From the NCBI GenBank assembly GCA_965198755.1, contig OZ240673.1:1798001-1862000 (forward strand): 64,000 bases of DNA. The letters are read 5' to 3'. The notes under the pieces are model-generated. The model had not been told where the DNA came from and made no database searches. It saw only the letters and a program-made list of their open reading frames with translations. Below are positions 43,963 through 52,695 of this stretch, one piece after another; the stretch's first letter is position 1, and every line of letters starts with the position of its first letter. The translations under genes and the position numbers were made by a program. The stretch comes from BOG-908 sp963692875. Lineage in GTDB: Bacteria; Pseudomonadota; Alphaproteobacteria; Acetobacterales; Acetobacteraceae.

Positions 43963-45117
43963 ATGTCCCGCTTCGACGCAGCCTTTACCGAAGCCCTGGC
44001 CGACCTCTCTTGCCGTGGCCTGCTGCGCACCGCGAGCCCTGCCCAAGCCGGCCTGCTCAACGTCTCCGGCAACGACTACCTCGGCCTCTCCCGCCATCCC
44101 CTGCTCGCCGAGCGCGCCGCCGCCTGGGCCGCGGCGCACGGCACCGGGGCCGGCGCGTCCCGCCTGGTCACCGGCACGCTAGGCCTGCACACGCAGGTGG
44201 AGGAGCGCCTCGCCGCGCTGAAGGGCACCGAGGCGGCGCTGCTGTTCGCCTCCGGCTGGCAGGCCAACGCCTCGGTGCTGGCGGCGCTGCTGCGCCTGCC
44301 GGGTCCGCCGCCGCTGCTCTTCACCGACGCGCTGATCCACGCGAGCCTGCACCACGGCGCGCGCGCCGCCGGCCGGTGCCAGATCGTCTTCCGCCACAAC
44401 GACACTGCCCACCTGGCCGAGCTGCTGGACGCCCACGCGCATGTGGACGCGCGCCGCTTCATCGTCACCGAGAGCGTGTTCTCCATGGACGGCGACCAGG
44501 CTGACCTGCCGGCGCTGCGCGCGCTGGCGGACCGCCACGACGCCTTTCTCTACCTCGACGAGGCGCACGCGACCGGCGTGCTGGGCCCGCGCGGCATGGG
44601 CCTCTCCGGCACCGTGCCCGGCGGCGTGGACCTCGCCATGGGCACGTTCAGCAAGGCGCTCGGCGGCTTCGGCGCCTACGTCGCCGGCAGCCGCGCGCTG
44701 TGCGACTGGCTGGTCAACCGCGCGTCCGGCTTCATCCACACCACCGCTCTGCCGCCGCCGGTGCTGGGCGCCATCGACGCCGCCCTCGAGCTGGTGCCCG
44801 CCATAAGGGCTGAGCGCGCCCGCCTGCACGCAACCGCCAGCCGTCTGCGCACGGCGCTCGCCGCGCTAGGCATCGACCACGGCGCGTCCACCACGCAGAT
44901 CGTGCCGGCGATCGTGGGCAGCGAACAGGCCGCACTCGAGCTGTCGGCCAGGCTGCGCGCACAGGGTATCCTCGCCGTGCCGATCCGCCCGCCCACCGTG
45001 CCCCCTGGCACCAGTCGGCTGCGCCTGACCGTCTCGGCCGCGCACACGGACGCTGACCTGGACCGGCTGGTCGCCGCACTCGCCCACGCTCGCCCGAAGC
45101 AGGCACGCGCTGCGTGA
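43963..45117 (+). CDS. bioF: 8-Amino-7-oxononanoate synthase
   Basis: PLP enzyme joining pimeloyl-thioester and alanine, the first ring-forming step of biotin synthesis. The 384 residues include NDYLGLSRHP, the cofactor regions FASGWQANASVL and YLDEAHATGVLG, and the catalytic K231 in GTFSKALGGFGAYV. Start ATG 43963. Its C-terminal codons and stop are repeated 56 bases later just before bioD. bioA and bioB are not in the window. Confidence 0.95.
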   Translation: MSRFDAAFTEALADLSCRGLLRTASPAQAGLLNVSGNDYLGLSRHPLLAERAAAWAAAHGTGAGASRLVTGTLGLHTQVEERLAALKGTEAALLFASGWQANASVLAALLRLPGPPPLLFTDALIHASLHHGARAAGRCQIVFRHNDTAHLAELLDAHAHVDARRFIVTESVFSMDGDQADLPALRALADRHDAFLYLDEAHATGVLGPRGMGLSGTVPGGVDLAMGTFSKALGGFGAYVAGSRALCDWLVNRASGFIHTTALPPPVLGAIDAALELVPAIRAERARLHATASRLRTALAALGIDHGASTTQIVPAIVGSEQAALELSARLRAQGILAVPIRPPTVPPGTSRLRLTVSAAHTDADLDRLVAALAHARPKQARAA

Positions 45118-45174
45118 CGGGCCGCCAAGCCGCACGCGCCCGCGCGCGCCCAAAGCAGGCCCGCGCCGCGTGAC
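45073..45174. repeat. 56-bp tandem duplication at the bioF-bioD junction
   Basis: GCCGCAC at 45073 and 45129 begin two 46-base copies aligning without gaps at offset 56, with about six substitutions. Each copy ends in CGTGACG. In copy 1 this holds the bioF TGA; in copy 2 it holds the bioD GTG. Before duplication the two genes probably overlapped as GTGA. Confidence 0.8.
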
Positions 45175-45808
45175 GAAACGCCGGTTGGGCGTGTTCGTCA
45201 CCGGCACGGACACCGGCATCGGCAAGACGGTCGTCTCCGCCTGCCTGGTCCGCCGCTACGGCGCCGACTACTGGAAGCCGGTGCAGACCGGCCTCGCAGA
45301 CGACGACGACAGCCAGACCGTCGCCCGCCTGGTCGGTGCCGCTCCCGCCCGCATCCACGCGCCGCGCTACACGCTGCAGGCGCCGCTCTCCCCCGAGGCC
45401 GCGGCAGCACTCGAGGGCGTCAGCATCGCCTTGGCCGATTTCGACCTGCCGCCCGGAGACGCGCCGATCGTGGTGGAGGGCGCCGGCGGCGTGCTGGTGC
45501 CGCTCGGCGGCGGCGCGCTGATGGTGGACCTGATCGCCCGGCTCGGCCTGCCGGCGCTGCTGGTCGCCCGCGCCGCGCTCGGCACCATCAACCACACGCT
45601 GCTCTCCATAGAGGCGCTGCGCGCCCGGGGGCTCGGCATCGCGGGCGTGGTGATGGTGGGCGCCGGCGGCGCGGCGAACGCGGAGGCGATCACGCGGCTT
45701 GGCCGGGTGCCGGTGCTGGCGCGGATCGGGACCTTGCCTGAGGTGGATACCCAGTCGGTCGAAGACGTGGCAGGCACGTTGCCGGATGGGATGCTGAGCG
45801 GCGGGTAG
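45170..45808 (+). CDS. bioD: Dethiobiotin synthetase
   Basis: ATP-dependent carboxylase that closes the ureido ring of dethiobiotin. The 212 residues begin GVFVTGTDTGIGKTVVSA (P-loop 12-20) and contain the family motifs YWKPVQTG and VEGAGGVLVPLGG. GTG 45170 is the only reasonable start. Downstream of bioF by 52 bases after a local duplication; the two form an operon. Confidence 0.94.
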   Translation: MTKRRLGVFVTGTDTGIGKTVVSACLVRRYGADYWKPVQTGLADDDDSQTVARLVGAAPARIHAPRYTLQAPLSPEAAAALEGVSIALADFDLPPGDAPIVVEGAGGVLVPLGGGALMVDLIARLGLPALLVARAALGTINHTLLSIEALRARGLGIAGVVMVGAGGAANAEAITRLGRVPVLARIGTLPEVDTQSVEDVAGTLPDGMLSGG

Positions 45809-45813
45809 GAAAG

Positions 45814-45947
45814 AAAGCAAGCGCTTCTTTTTCGAGAAAAAGAAGCAAAAAGCTTTTGTCTCCGCTGTCGCGCGCTCGCCGGAGAGTCGCGGACGGGGAG
45901 CAAAAGTTTTTGGTTCTTTTTTTCAAAAAAGAACCGCTTGCCTTGCC
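45814..45947. repeat. Paired-hairpin repeat, copy 30
   Basis: Left stem CTTC/GAAG, right stem GTTC/GAAC. Confidence 0.9.
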
Positions 45948-46001
45948 TTCCTGACCGAGGTGCGGGAGTCATCCAACCCGCCAGACCAAGGACCACGCGC
46001 C

Positions 46002-47462
46002 GTGCTCACCGAGACGGAGGTGACCCAGCTCTACCGCAACCTGCTCGGCCGAGACCCGGAGGACGCGGCGACTATCCGCGACTTCCAGGACTACTACCAG
46101 ACGCTCGACCGCGGCCGAAAGGCGGTGTTCGGCTCGGACGAGTTCAACGATTTCTACGCCCGCGTGACAGGCTTGCCCACGCACGCGCGGGACCTGGCCG
46201 CCAGCCTGGCGCTGGGCATGCTGCGGCAGGCGTCCGCCCAACCGGCGCCGGTCGCCTCCCCGCCTGCCGCACCCGAGGTCGCCCGCGCCATGCGCATCAT
46301 CCTCGACCAGCCCGGTGCGGCGCGCCTGGCCGTGGCGGTCGGCGAGCCGGCCGGGCTGCGACTGGACGACCTGGTGCCGCTCGGCCACCGCGGTGCGGCC
46401 GTGCTGCACCTCGCCCCCGGTTTCCCCGCCGCCGCACCCTGGGCCGGCGCGCTGGAAGACGGCACCACCCTGTTCCGCCTGGCCGCCGGCCCGGCGCAGG
46501 TGGCAGAGATTCTGGCCGCGCAGGACGCCCGGATCGACGCGCTCTGCCTGCTCGGCCCGCCCGGCGGGCCGGACTGGGCGCAGGCGCTGAAGCCGCATCT
46601 GGCCAGGCGCGCGCTGATCCTGGTCGGCCGCCCGCATGCCGGCTTCGACGCGCCCGCCGTCAGCACCGCCATCGCCGACGCGCACCATGGAGAGCCCGTC
46701 CAGCACTGGCAGGGCCTGCGCCTGCACCACATCGGCGGCTGGCTGCTCCCCGTCGGCTACCAGCCGCCGTTGAAGCGGCCACCTGCTCCCGACCGCGCCG
46801 CCTACCCGCGCCTGGCTATCGCCACCATCGTGCGCAACGAGGCGGTGTGCATCGCCAACATGCTGCGCAGCGTGCTGCCCATCGCCAGCTTCTGCGCCGT
46901 GCTCGACACCGGCTCGGCCGACGCCACGCTGCAGATCGCCCGCGACGTGCTCGAAGCGTCCGGGGTGCCGGGCGCGCTGGCGCAGGGCGACCACGCCGCC
47001 TTCGACGACGACTTCGCCGCCATGCGCAACGCGGCGCTCGCTTTGGTGCCGGACGGGATCGACTGGGTGCTGATGCTGGACGGCGACGAGGAGCTGGAGC
47101 GGGAGGACCACGCCCCGCTGCTCCACCTGATCGCCGGCGCGTCACCCAGCCAGCACGCCTTTGCCCTGCCGCGCTACAACTACACCGGCGCCGACAAGAG
47201 CGGCCTGGTCACTCCCTACCCGGACCGCCAGGTGCGCCTGCTGCGGCACATGCCGGGCAGCCCCGTGCGGTATCAGAATCCGGTGCACGAGACGATCCGC
47301 TCGACCCCGCACAGCTGTGTTCCGCTGGATGAGTCGGCGATGGGCGGTCCCAGGAACGGGCCCCACATCCATCATTTGGTGCGGCGGTTCCGCACTCCGA
47401 CCGAGGAGGACGCAAAGCAGCAGCGCTACCGCGAGATAGCGGCGCGGCATGGGATAAGCTGA
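46002..47462 (+). CDS. Glycosyltransferase family 2 protein with DUF4214-like N-terminus
   Basis: 486 residues. The N-terminus (TETEVTQLYRNLLGRDPEDA) resembles the DUF4214 repeat. After a variable middle, a GT2-type nucleotide-sugar domain follows: LAIATIVRNEAVCIANMLRS, AVLDTGSADAT, the DxD-containing WVLMLDGDEELE and VRLLRHMPGSPVRYQNPVHE. GTG 46002 has AAGGA 9 bases upstream; GTG 45960 is an alternative. Acceptor and product are unknown. Confidence 0.8.
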   Translation: MLTETEVTQLYRNLLGRDPEDAATIRDFQDYYQTLDRGRKAVFGSDEFNDFYARVTGLPTHARDLAASLALGMLRQASAQPAPVASPPAAPEVARAMRIILDQPGAARLAVAVGEPAGLRLDDLVPLGHRGAAVLHLAPGFPAAAPWAGALEDGTTLFRLAAGPAQVAEILAAQDARIDALCLLGPPGGPDWAQALKPHLARRALILVGRPHAGFDAPAVSTAIADAHHGEPVQHWQGLRLHHIGGWLLPVGYQPPLKRPPAPDRAAYPRLAIATIVRNEAVCIANMLRSVLPIASFCAVLDTGSADATLQIARDVLEASGVPGALAQGDHAAFDDDFAAMRNAALALVPDGIDWVLMLDGDEELEREDHAPLLHLIAGASPSQHAFALPRYNYTGADKSGLVTPYPDRQVRLLRHMPGSPVRYQNPVHETIRSTPHSCVPLDESAMGGPRNGPHIHHLVRRFRTPTEEDAKQQRYREIAARHGIS

Positions 47463-47467
47463 AGTGA

Positions 47468-47595
47468 AGCAAGGCCTTCTTTTTCGAGAAAAAGAAGCAA
47501 AAAGCTTTTGTCTCCGCTGTCGCGCGCTCGCCGGCAAGTCCCCGATAGGGAGCAAAAGTTTTTTGGTTCTTTTTTTCAAAAAAGAACCGCTTGCT
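47468..47595. repeat. Paired-hairpin repeat, copy 31
   Basis: Left stem CTTC/GAAG, right stem GTTC/GAAC. Lies where the missing 5' part of the pirin fragment would be expected. Confidence 0.9.
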
Positions 47596-47651
47596 CTCTT
47601 TCCTGTCGGAGTCCGGTCATAAGCCTCCTAGCTGCCGAACGCGCCGTCTGA

Positions 47652-47885
47652 ATGCTGGCCGGCAGCGTGGAGGTCGCCGGCGACCGCATCACCCTGCGCG
47701 CCACCGAGGCCGGCGCCCGCCTGCTGCTGGTCGGCGGCGAGCCGCTGGACGGGCCGCGCCACCTCCGGTGGAACTTCGTCAGCTCCGATCCCGCCCGCAT
47801 CGAGCAGGCCAAGGCGGATTGGCGCGCCGGACGCTTCGGACTGGTGTTGGGCAACTCGGCCGAGTTCGTCCCCTTGCCAAGCTAG
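47652..47885 (+). pseudogene. C-terminal fragment of a pirin-family protein
   Basis: 77 residues. GGEPLDGPRHLRWNFVSSDP, then ARIEQAKADWRAGRF and EFVPLP, are the characteristic end of the pirin C-terminal cupin. The N-terminal cupin with the metal ligands is absent: an in-frame TGA directly precedes the ATG and a repeat lies just upstream. A functional role for the fragment cannot be excluded but is unlikely. Confidence 0.65.
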
Positions 47886-47959
47886 CGCGCCGGACTTACG
47901 CCGTCGGCACTCCTCGGCCGTGCGGCCGAAGACGCGAGCCGCATGACGAACCGAGGCCT

Positions 47960-48634
47960 ATGATGAACCTGCGCGCCACTGCATCCCTGCTCGTCGTGCT
48001 GGCGGCCGCCGGCTGCGGCAGCAACGCCAAGAAGCCGTCCGACGCCGACGTCGCCGTCTACCTGGCCCAGTCCGAGCCGAGCTACCTGCATGTGAGCAAC
48101 GTGAAGGTCAGCTTCGAGGCAATCAGCGCCCTGGGCCGCAGCAAGCTGCCCGACGGCTCCTGGCGCGTCCACGTGACCTACACGCTGCACGCCACCCAGG
48201 ATTTGTATGCCCCCGACGCGGGTGCCGCGGCGCAGCGGCGCGCGTTCGACCAGGCAGTCACCGGCTTCGAGCTCTACCGGCTGCCGCGCATCCAGGCGGT
48301 GGAGCAACTGGCGTTGCGCGCGGGCCTGATGCGGCAGGGCGACGCGACGCCGGAGCCCGCGGTGGCGGTCAGCCTGAAGACACACACCAACCAGGACCTG
48401 CCCAACGGCGTCACCCTGCTGGCTCAGCCTGACGGCGCGGGCTGGAAGTTCGTCCAGCTCGACGCACAGAGCTTGCCGGACGATGCGATCGGCGCTCCGC
48501 TGGAGGACCTCAAGCGCACCAGCCCGCATACGGTGTTCGTGATGGCGGGGTCGGATGAGGATCGGGCTTACCTGGCGCGGGAGCAGCGGTTTTTAGCGGC
48601 GCTGGCGAAGGCGGAGCAGCCGCCGGCGCCGTAG
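47960..48634 (+). CDS. Lipoprotein, unknown function
   Basis: A 224-residue protein from ATG 47960 with signal MMNLRATASLLVVLAAAGC and lipobox AAGC. The mature part has an alternating strand/helix character (SYLHVSNVKVSFEAISALG, WRVHVTYTLHATQDLYAP) and ends Pro-rich. No family recognised. The second ATG at 47963 would serve equally. Confidence 0.7.
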   Translation: MMNLRATASLLVVLAAAGCGSNAKKPSDADVAVYLAQSEPSYLHVSNVKVSFEAISALGRSKLPDGSWRVHVTYTLHATQDLYAPDAGAAAQRRAFDQAVTGFELYRLPRIQAVEQLALRAGLMRQGDATPEPAVAVSLKTHTNQDLPNGVTLLAQPDGAGWKFVQLDAQSLPDDAIGAPLEDLKRTSPHTVFVMAGSDEDRAYLAREQRFLAALAKAEQPPAP

Positions 48635-48636
48635 TG

Positions 48637-48781
48637 AAGCAAGCGGTTCTTTTTTGAAAAAAAGAACCAAAAAACTTTTGCGCACGCTGTCGCGGGAAGC
48701 TGAAACACAACGCTTCCACAACGCAGGCCCAAGAGAATAAAAGTTTTTTGGTTCTTTTTTTCAAAAAAGAACCGCTTGCTT
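48637..48781. repeat. Paired-hairpin repeat, copy 32
   Basis: Unusual in having GTTC/GAAC stems on both arms. In the convergent gap between the lipoprotein and LysR genes; the right end adjoins the LysR stop. Confidence 0.9.
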
Positions 48782-49667
48782 ACTTCTCTCTCTGCTGCAA
48801 CCGCGCCAGCAGAAAATCCCGAAACACCGCCACCCGTTTAGAGTGCCGCAGCTCCTCCGGGTAGACGAAAAAGCAATCCACCTTCGGCCGCGACACCTCC
48901 GGCAGCACGCGGGTCAGCCCCTCCATCTCGGCGCTCATCCAGCCGGGCAGCACGCCGATCCCCACGCCAGCGCGGATCACCTGCGCCATGCTGGCCAGGT
49001 TGTTGACTTCCAGCACCGGGCGCCTGGGCTGGCCGGCGCGGCGGCCGGCGGTGGCCAGCCAGTTGATGTCTGGCACCGGCGGGCGGTAGTTGCCGAACAG
49101 CACCAGTTTGTGGCGGTCGAGGTCCTCGATCGTGGCCGGGGTGCCGGCGCGTGCCAGGTACTCGGGCGAGGCGCAGATGTGCCACTCGATCTCAAACAGG
49201 TGCCGCTGGATGAGGTCCGGCTGCTTGGGCGGGTGCATGCGGATGGCCACGTCCGCCTCGCGCATGGCCAAATCCAGGTCGCCGTCGTCGAGCAGCAGGC
49301 TGACAGTCACATCCTGATGGGCTTCGAGAAAGGCGGACAGCCGCGGCGCTAGCCAGTTGCTGCCGAAACCCACTGTGGTGGTGATCTTCAGCTTGCCGGC
49401 CGCCTTGTCCCGGCTCTCGGTGAGCAGCGCCTCGGTCATCGCCAGCTTGGCGAACACCTCGCGCACCGTCTGGTTCAGGCTCTCGCCCTGCTCGGTCAGG
49501 ATCAGCCCGCGGGCGTGGCGATGGAACAGCGGCACCGACAGCGCCTCCTCCAGCGCCGAGATCTGCCGGCTGACGGCGGACTGGCTGAGGTTCAGCGTGT
49601 CTCCCGCGTGGGTGAAGCTGCCGGCTTCCGCGACGGCGTGGAAGACACGCAGCTTGTCCCAATCCAT
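48780..49667 (-). CDS. LysR-family transcriptional regulator
   Basis: A 295-residue LTTR. The N-terminal winged helix-turn-helix is KLRVFHAVAEAGSFTHAGDT and LNLSQSAVSRQISALEEAL; the rest is the periplasmic-binding-like effector domain (TTTVGFGSNWLAPRLSAFLE, VDVAIRMHPP-like ADVAIRMHPPKQPDLIQR). It follows trxB by 64 bases on the same strand and may control it or a redox-linked set. The effector is unknown. Confidence 0.92.
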   Translation of the reverse strand: MDWDKLRVFHAVAEAGSFTHAGDTLNLSQSAVSRQISALEEALSVPLFHRHARGLILTEQGESLNQTVREVFAKLAMTEALLTESRDKAAGKLKITTTVGFGSNWLAPRLSAFLEAHQDVTVSLLLDDGDLDLAMREADVAIRMHPPKQPDLIQRHLFEIEWHICASPEYLARAGTPATIEDLDRHKLVLFGNYRPPVPDINWLATAGRRAGQPRRPVLEVNNLASMAQVIRAGVGIGVLPGWMSAEMEGLTRVLPEVSRPKVDCFFVYPEELRHSKRVAVFRDFLLARLQQREK

Positions 49668-49731
49668 GTCGATTCCCGGTCCTTGCCTGGTGGGCGCGGC
49701 GCCCGGCCCGGGTCTGCCACGGACCGCCGGG

Positions 49732-50700
49732 TCAGGCGTCTTCCATCGCGGGACTCGGGGCGTGCTCCGTGAGCCACTTTTCAGCTTCCAGCGCCGCCAT
49801 GCAACCTGTTCCAGCGGCGGTCACCGCCTGACGGAACACCTTGTCGGCGACGTCGCCCGCCGCGAACACCCCGTCCACGCTGGTGCGTGTGCTGCCGGGG
49901 GTCACGGCGACGTAACCTTCCGAGTCGAGCTCGACGTGGTTGCGGAACACGGTGGTGTTCGGGGTGTGGCCGATGGCAACGAACACGCCGTCCACGTCCA
50001 GGCTGCGCTCCACGCCGGTCTCGCGGTTGCTGAGCCGCAGCCCGGTCACCACGGCCGGCGCACCCCCGCCGGTCACCTCCTCGACCACGTGGTTCCAGAG
50101 CACGCTCACCTTCGGGTGCTCGAACAGGCGGCGCTGCAGGATCTTCTCGGCCCGCAGCGAGTGGCCGCGGTGGACCAGGGTCACGTGGTCGGCGTGGTGG
50201 GTCAGGTACAGCGCCTCCTCGACCGCGGTGTTGCCGCCGCCGATGACGGCGACGCGCTTGCCGCGATAGAAGAAGCCGTCGCAGGTGGCGCAGGCCGAGA
50301 CGCCGGCGCCCTGGTAGGCCTTCTCCGACGGCAGGCCGAGCCAGCGCGCCTGGGCGCCGGTGGCGATGACGACGGTGTCGGCCAGGTAGACGTCACCGGA
50401 GTCGCCTACGCAGCGGAACGGGCGGCACCTGAAGTCCACGTCCATGATCAGGTCGTTCATCAGCCGCGTGCCGACGTGCTCGGCCTGCGCCTGCATCTGC
50501 TCCATCAGCCAGGGGCCGCCGACGGCCTCGGCGAAGCCCGGGTAGTTCTCCACGTCCGAGGTGATCATCAGCTGGCCGCCCGGCTGCAGGCCGGCCACCA
50601 GCATAGGGTGCAGGCCGCCGCGGGCGGCGTAGATGGCGGCGGTGTAACCGGCGGGGCCGGCGCCGATCACCAGGACGGCGGTGCGATAGGTCTGGCTCAT
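49732..50700 (-). CDS. trxB: Thioredoxin reductase
   Basis: NADPH-dependent flavoenzyme that keeps thioredoxin reduced. The 322 residues carry FAD-binding GAGPAGYTAAIYAARG (13-28), the redox pair C137/C140 in SACATCDGFF, NADPH-binding VIGGGNTAVEEALYL, and the C-terminal FAD motif GVFAAGDVAD. ATG 50700 gives the normal start MSQTYRTAVLVIG. Diverges from lrp. Confidence 0.96.
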   Translation of the reverse strand: MSQTYRTAVLVIGAGPAGYTAAIYAARGGLHPMLVAGLQPGGQLMITSDVENYPGFAEAVGGPWLMEQMQAQAEHVGTRLMNDLIMDVDFRCRPFRCVGDSGDVYLADTVVIATGAQARWLGLPSEKAYQGAGVSACATCDGFFYRGKRVAVIGGGNTAVEEALYLTHHADHVTLVHRGHSLRAEKILQRRLFEHPKVSVLWNHVVEEVTGGGAPAVVTGLRLSNRETGVERSLDVDGVFVAIGHTPNTTVFRNHVELDSEGYVAVTPGSTRTSVDGVFAAGDVADKVFRQAVTAAGTGCMAALEAEKWLTEHAPSPAMEDA

Positions 50701-50865
50701 GTGCTGCAAAGTGCTCGTTCGTTCGGCCACCCGATATCGGGCGTGACGCGGCCGCAGGCAAGCACGGCATGGCTGCCAGGCGGCGCGGGCCACGCGCGGT
50801 GTGGCAGGGCGCGGAAAGATGCTAAGCCCGAGGGCAACCGAGGCTGCCTCCCGAAGTGCATACAG

Positions 50866-51348
50866 ATGAAGCCCGATAGCGCGGACCTGCCGGAGATCGA
50901 CGCAATCGACCGGCGCATCCTGGCCGAGCTGCAGGCCGACGGCCGGATGACCAACGTGGAGCTGGCCCGCCGCGCCGGCATCTCCGCACCACCCTGCCTG
51001 CGCCGGGTGCGCCGGCTGGAGGAAGCCGGCATCATCCGCGGCTACCACGCTGATACCGACCCGCAGCGCCTGGGCTGGGAGATCACCTTCTTCGTCATCG
51101 TCGGGCTGGAGAGCCAGAAAGAGGCCGCCCTGGCGGCATTCGAGACGCTGGCGGGCGCCTGGCCAGAGGTGCGCGAGTGCCACATGATCCGCGGCGGCGG
51201 CGACTTCCTGTTGCGCCTGGTGGCGCGCGACACGGCGCAGGAGAACGAGCTGACCCGCAAGCTGACGGAGGCGCAGGGGGTGGCGCGGATACAGACGCTG
51301 CAGACGATACGGACGAGCAGGAGCTTGGCGGGGGTGCCGATCCTTTAA
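50866..51348 (+). CDS. Lrp/AsnC-family transcriptional regulator
   Basis: A 160-residue feast/famine regulator: helix-turn-helix (IDRRILAELQADGRMTNVEL, ARRAGISAPPCLRRVRRLEE) plus a C-terminal RAM domain (HMIRGGGDFLLRLVARD) for amino acid binding and oligomerisation. Divergent from trxB with 165 bases between, so it may regulate trxB and itself. The CCGATATCGG palindrome at 50730-50739 between them is a possible site. Confidence 0.92.
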   Translation: MKPDSADLPEIDAIDRRILAELQADGRMTNVELARRAGISAPPCLRRVRRLEEAGIIRGYHADTDPQRLGWEITFFVIVGLESQKEAALAAFETLAGAWPEVRECHMIRGGGDFLLRLVARDTAQENELTRKLTEAQGVARIQTLQTIRTSRSLAGVPIL

Positions 51349-51485
51349 GCAAGCAAGCGGTTCTTTTTTGGAAAAAAGAACCAAAAAACTTTTGTTCCCT
51401 TGAGAGCACGCCGAGGGAGACGCTGCGACAGCCGGACCAGAAGTTTTTTGCTTCTTTTGTTCAAGAAGAAAGATTCTTGCTTCTT
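51348..51485. repeat. Paired-hairpin repeat, copy 33
   Basis: Left stem GTTC/GAAC, right arm CTTC-type; starts on the lrp stop codon. Confidence 0.88.
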
Positions 51486-51587
51486 TAGGCGCGCGCGGCC
51501 AGCCCGACCGCATTAGGCTTTTTTTAACCCCTGCCCGTCACGTTCCTGCTAGACGCACCGCAGCATAGACACGGACCACCGCCCGAC

Positions 51588-52205
51588 GTGACCACCATCA
51601 TCAGCTGGAACCTGCTGCGCCTGACCGGCGCCACCGTTGCCGAGGTGACGGGCATGGTTCGCCGTGAGCGGCCAGACCTGCTGCTGTTGCAGGAGGCCAC
51701 CAACGCGATGAACGTGTTGCCGGACCTGCTGGGCGGCCACTACGCGCGCGTGCCCCTGCCCGGCCGCATCCACGGCCTGGCGATGTGGAGCCCGCACGCT
51801 ATCGCCGAGCCGCGGGTGCTTCGCCTGCCTGCCGGCGCCGTGGTCGACCGGGTGTGCCAGATCGTGCAGCTTCGCGACTTTGCCGTCGCCAACGTGCATC
51901 TTTCGCACGGGCAGTTGCTGAACCGGCGCCAGCTTCGCCACATCGCCGGCCACCTGCCGCACCGTGCCGCGGTGCTGGGGGACTATAACCTGGTTGGCCC
52001 GGCACTGCTGCCGGGCTTCCGCGACGTAGGCCCGCGCGAGCCCACGCATGTCTGCGCGGACGTGGTGCCGTTGCGCCTGGACCGCTGCTACGTCCGCGGG
52101 CTGGCGTGCGGGCGGGCTGCGGCGCTGGACCGGGCGGGTTCGGACCACCGGCCCATCGTGGTTCGCCTGGACGCGATGCTGGGCGTGGCGCGAGAGGCGG
52201 CCTGA
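51588..52205 (+). CDS. Endonuclease/exonuclease/phosphatase-fold protein
   Basis: 205 residues from GTG 51588. The four hallmark motifs of the EEP (DNase I-like) fold are present in order: TIISWNLLR, LLLLQEATN (catalytic Glu), GDYNLVG (Asp-Asn) and GSDHRPIVV (catalytic Asp-His). The protein is short for the fold, so substrate-specificity loops are reduced. The substrate could be DNA, a phospholipid or an inositol phosphate; nothing nearby decides. Confidence 0.85.
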   Translation: MTTIISWNLLRLTGATVAEVTGMVRRERPDLLLLQEATNAMNVLPDLLGGHYARVPLPGRIHGLAMWSPHAIAEPRVLRLPAGAVVDRVCQIVQLRDFAVANVHLSHGQLLNRRQLRHIAGHLPHRAAVLGDYNLVGPALLPGFRDVGPREPTHVCADVVPLRLDRCYVRGLACGRAAALDRAGSDHRPIVVRLDAMLGVAREAA

Positions 52206-52211
52206 CAGGCC

Positions 52212-52290
52212 AGGCAAGCGGTATCCGCGGCACACGCAGAAGATCCTAAAACGTCTTTTGCTGCCTTTTTGAAAAAACAGGCCTTTCTTC
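52212..52290. repeat. Paired-hairpin repeat, copy 34 (decayed)
   Basis: GGCAAGCGG at the left, then a degraded CTG/CAG right arm. First of three repeat units in the gap 52206-52695. Confidence 0.6.
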
Positions 52291-52352
52291 CCGACAGAAG
52301 ACCTCGAACGTTACTCGGCAGAGCAGAGGCAAGCACCATTTTCATGGAGAGA

Positions 52353-52470
52353 CGAAAAGCAAGGAGCTTCCGTCTCCGCTGCCGCGGACACCTGAACGAC
52401 ACGCCTCAGCACGGCAAGCCGAACGAGAACGAAAGTTTTTTGGTTTTTCTCCAAGAAAGAACCGCTTGTA
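52353..52470. repeat. Paired-hairpin repeat, copy 35 (decayed)
   Basis: Left arm reduced to GCAAGGAGCTTCC; spacer with ACACGCCTCA as in copies 4 and 25; right arm GTTC/GAAC-like with broken A/T tracts. Confidence 0.65.
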
Positions 52471-52476
52471 TCAATC

Positions 52477-52665
52477 GGCCTGAAGGTTGATCGTTCCGAA
52501 GCAAGCAAGGCCTTCTTTTTTGAAAAAAAGAAACAAAAAACTTTTGACTCCGCTGTCGCGGACCCTTCCGGAGAGCGCGCGATAGCGGAGTCAAAAGTTT
52601 TTTGGTCCTTTTTTCAAAAAAGGAATGCTTGCTTTCTATGAGTCAGCATCAACGCCAGTTGGTAT
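52477..52665. repeat. Extended paired-hairpin repeat, copy 36
   Basis: Core 52500-52634: left stem CTTC/GAAG, right stem GTCC/GGA. Flanks match copies 13 and 14: GGCCTGAAGGTTGA on the left, CTATGAGTCAGCATC and ACGCC to TTGGTAT on the right. Confidence 0.9.
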
Positions 52666-52695
52666 CACTTGCCGTTCTAGCATCGTCAGACTAGC

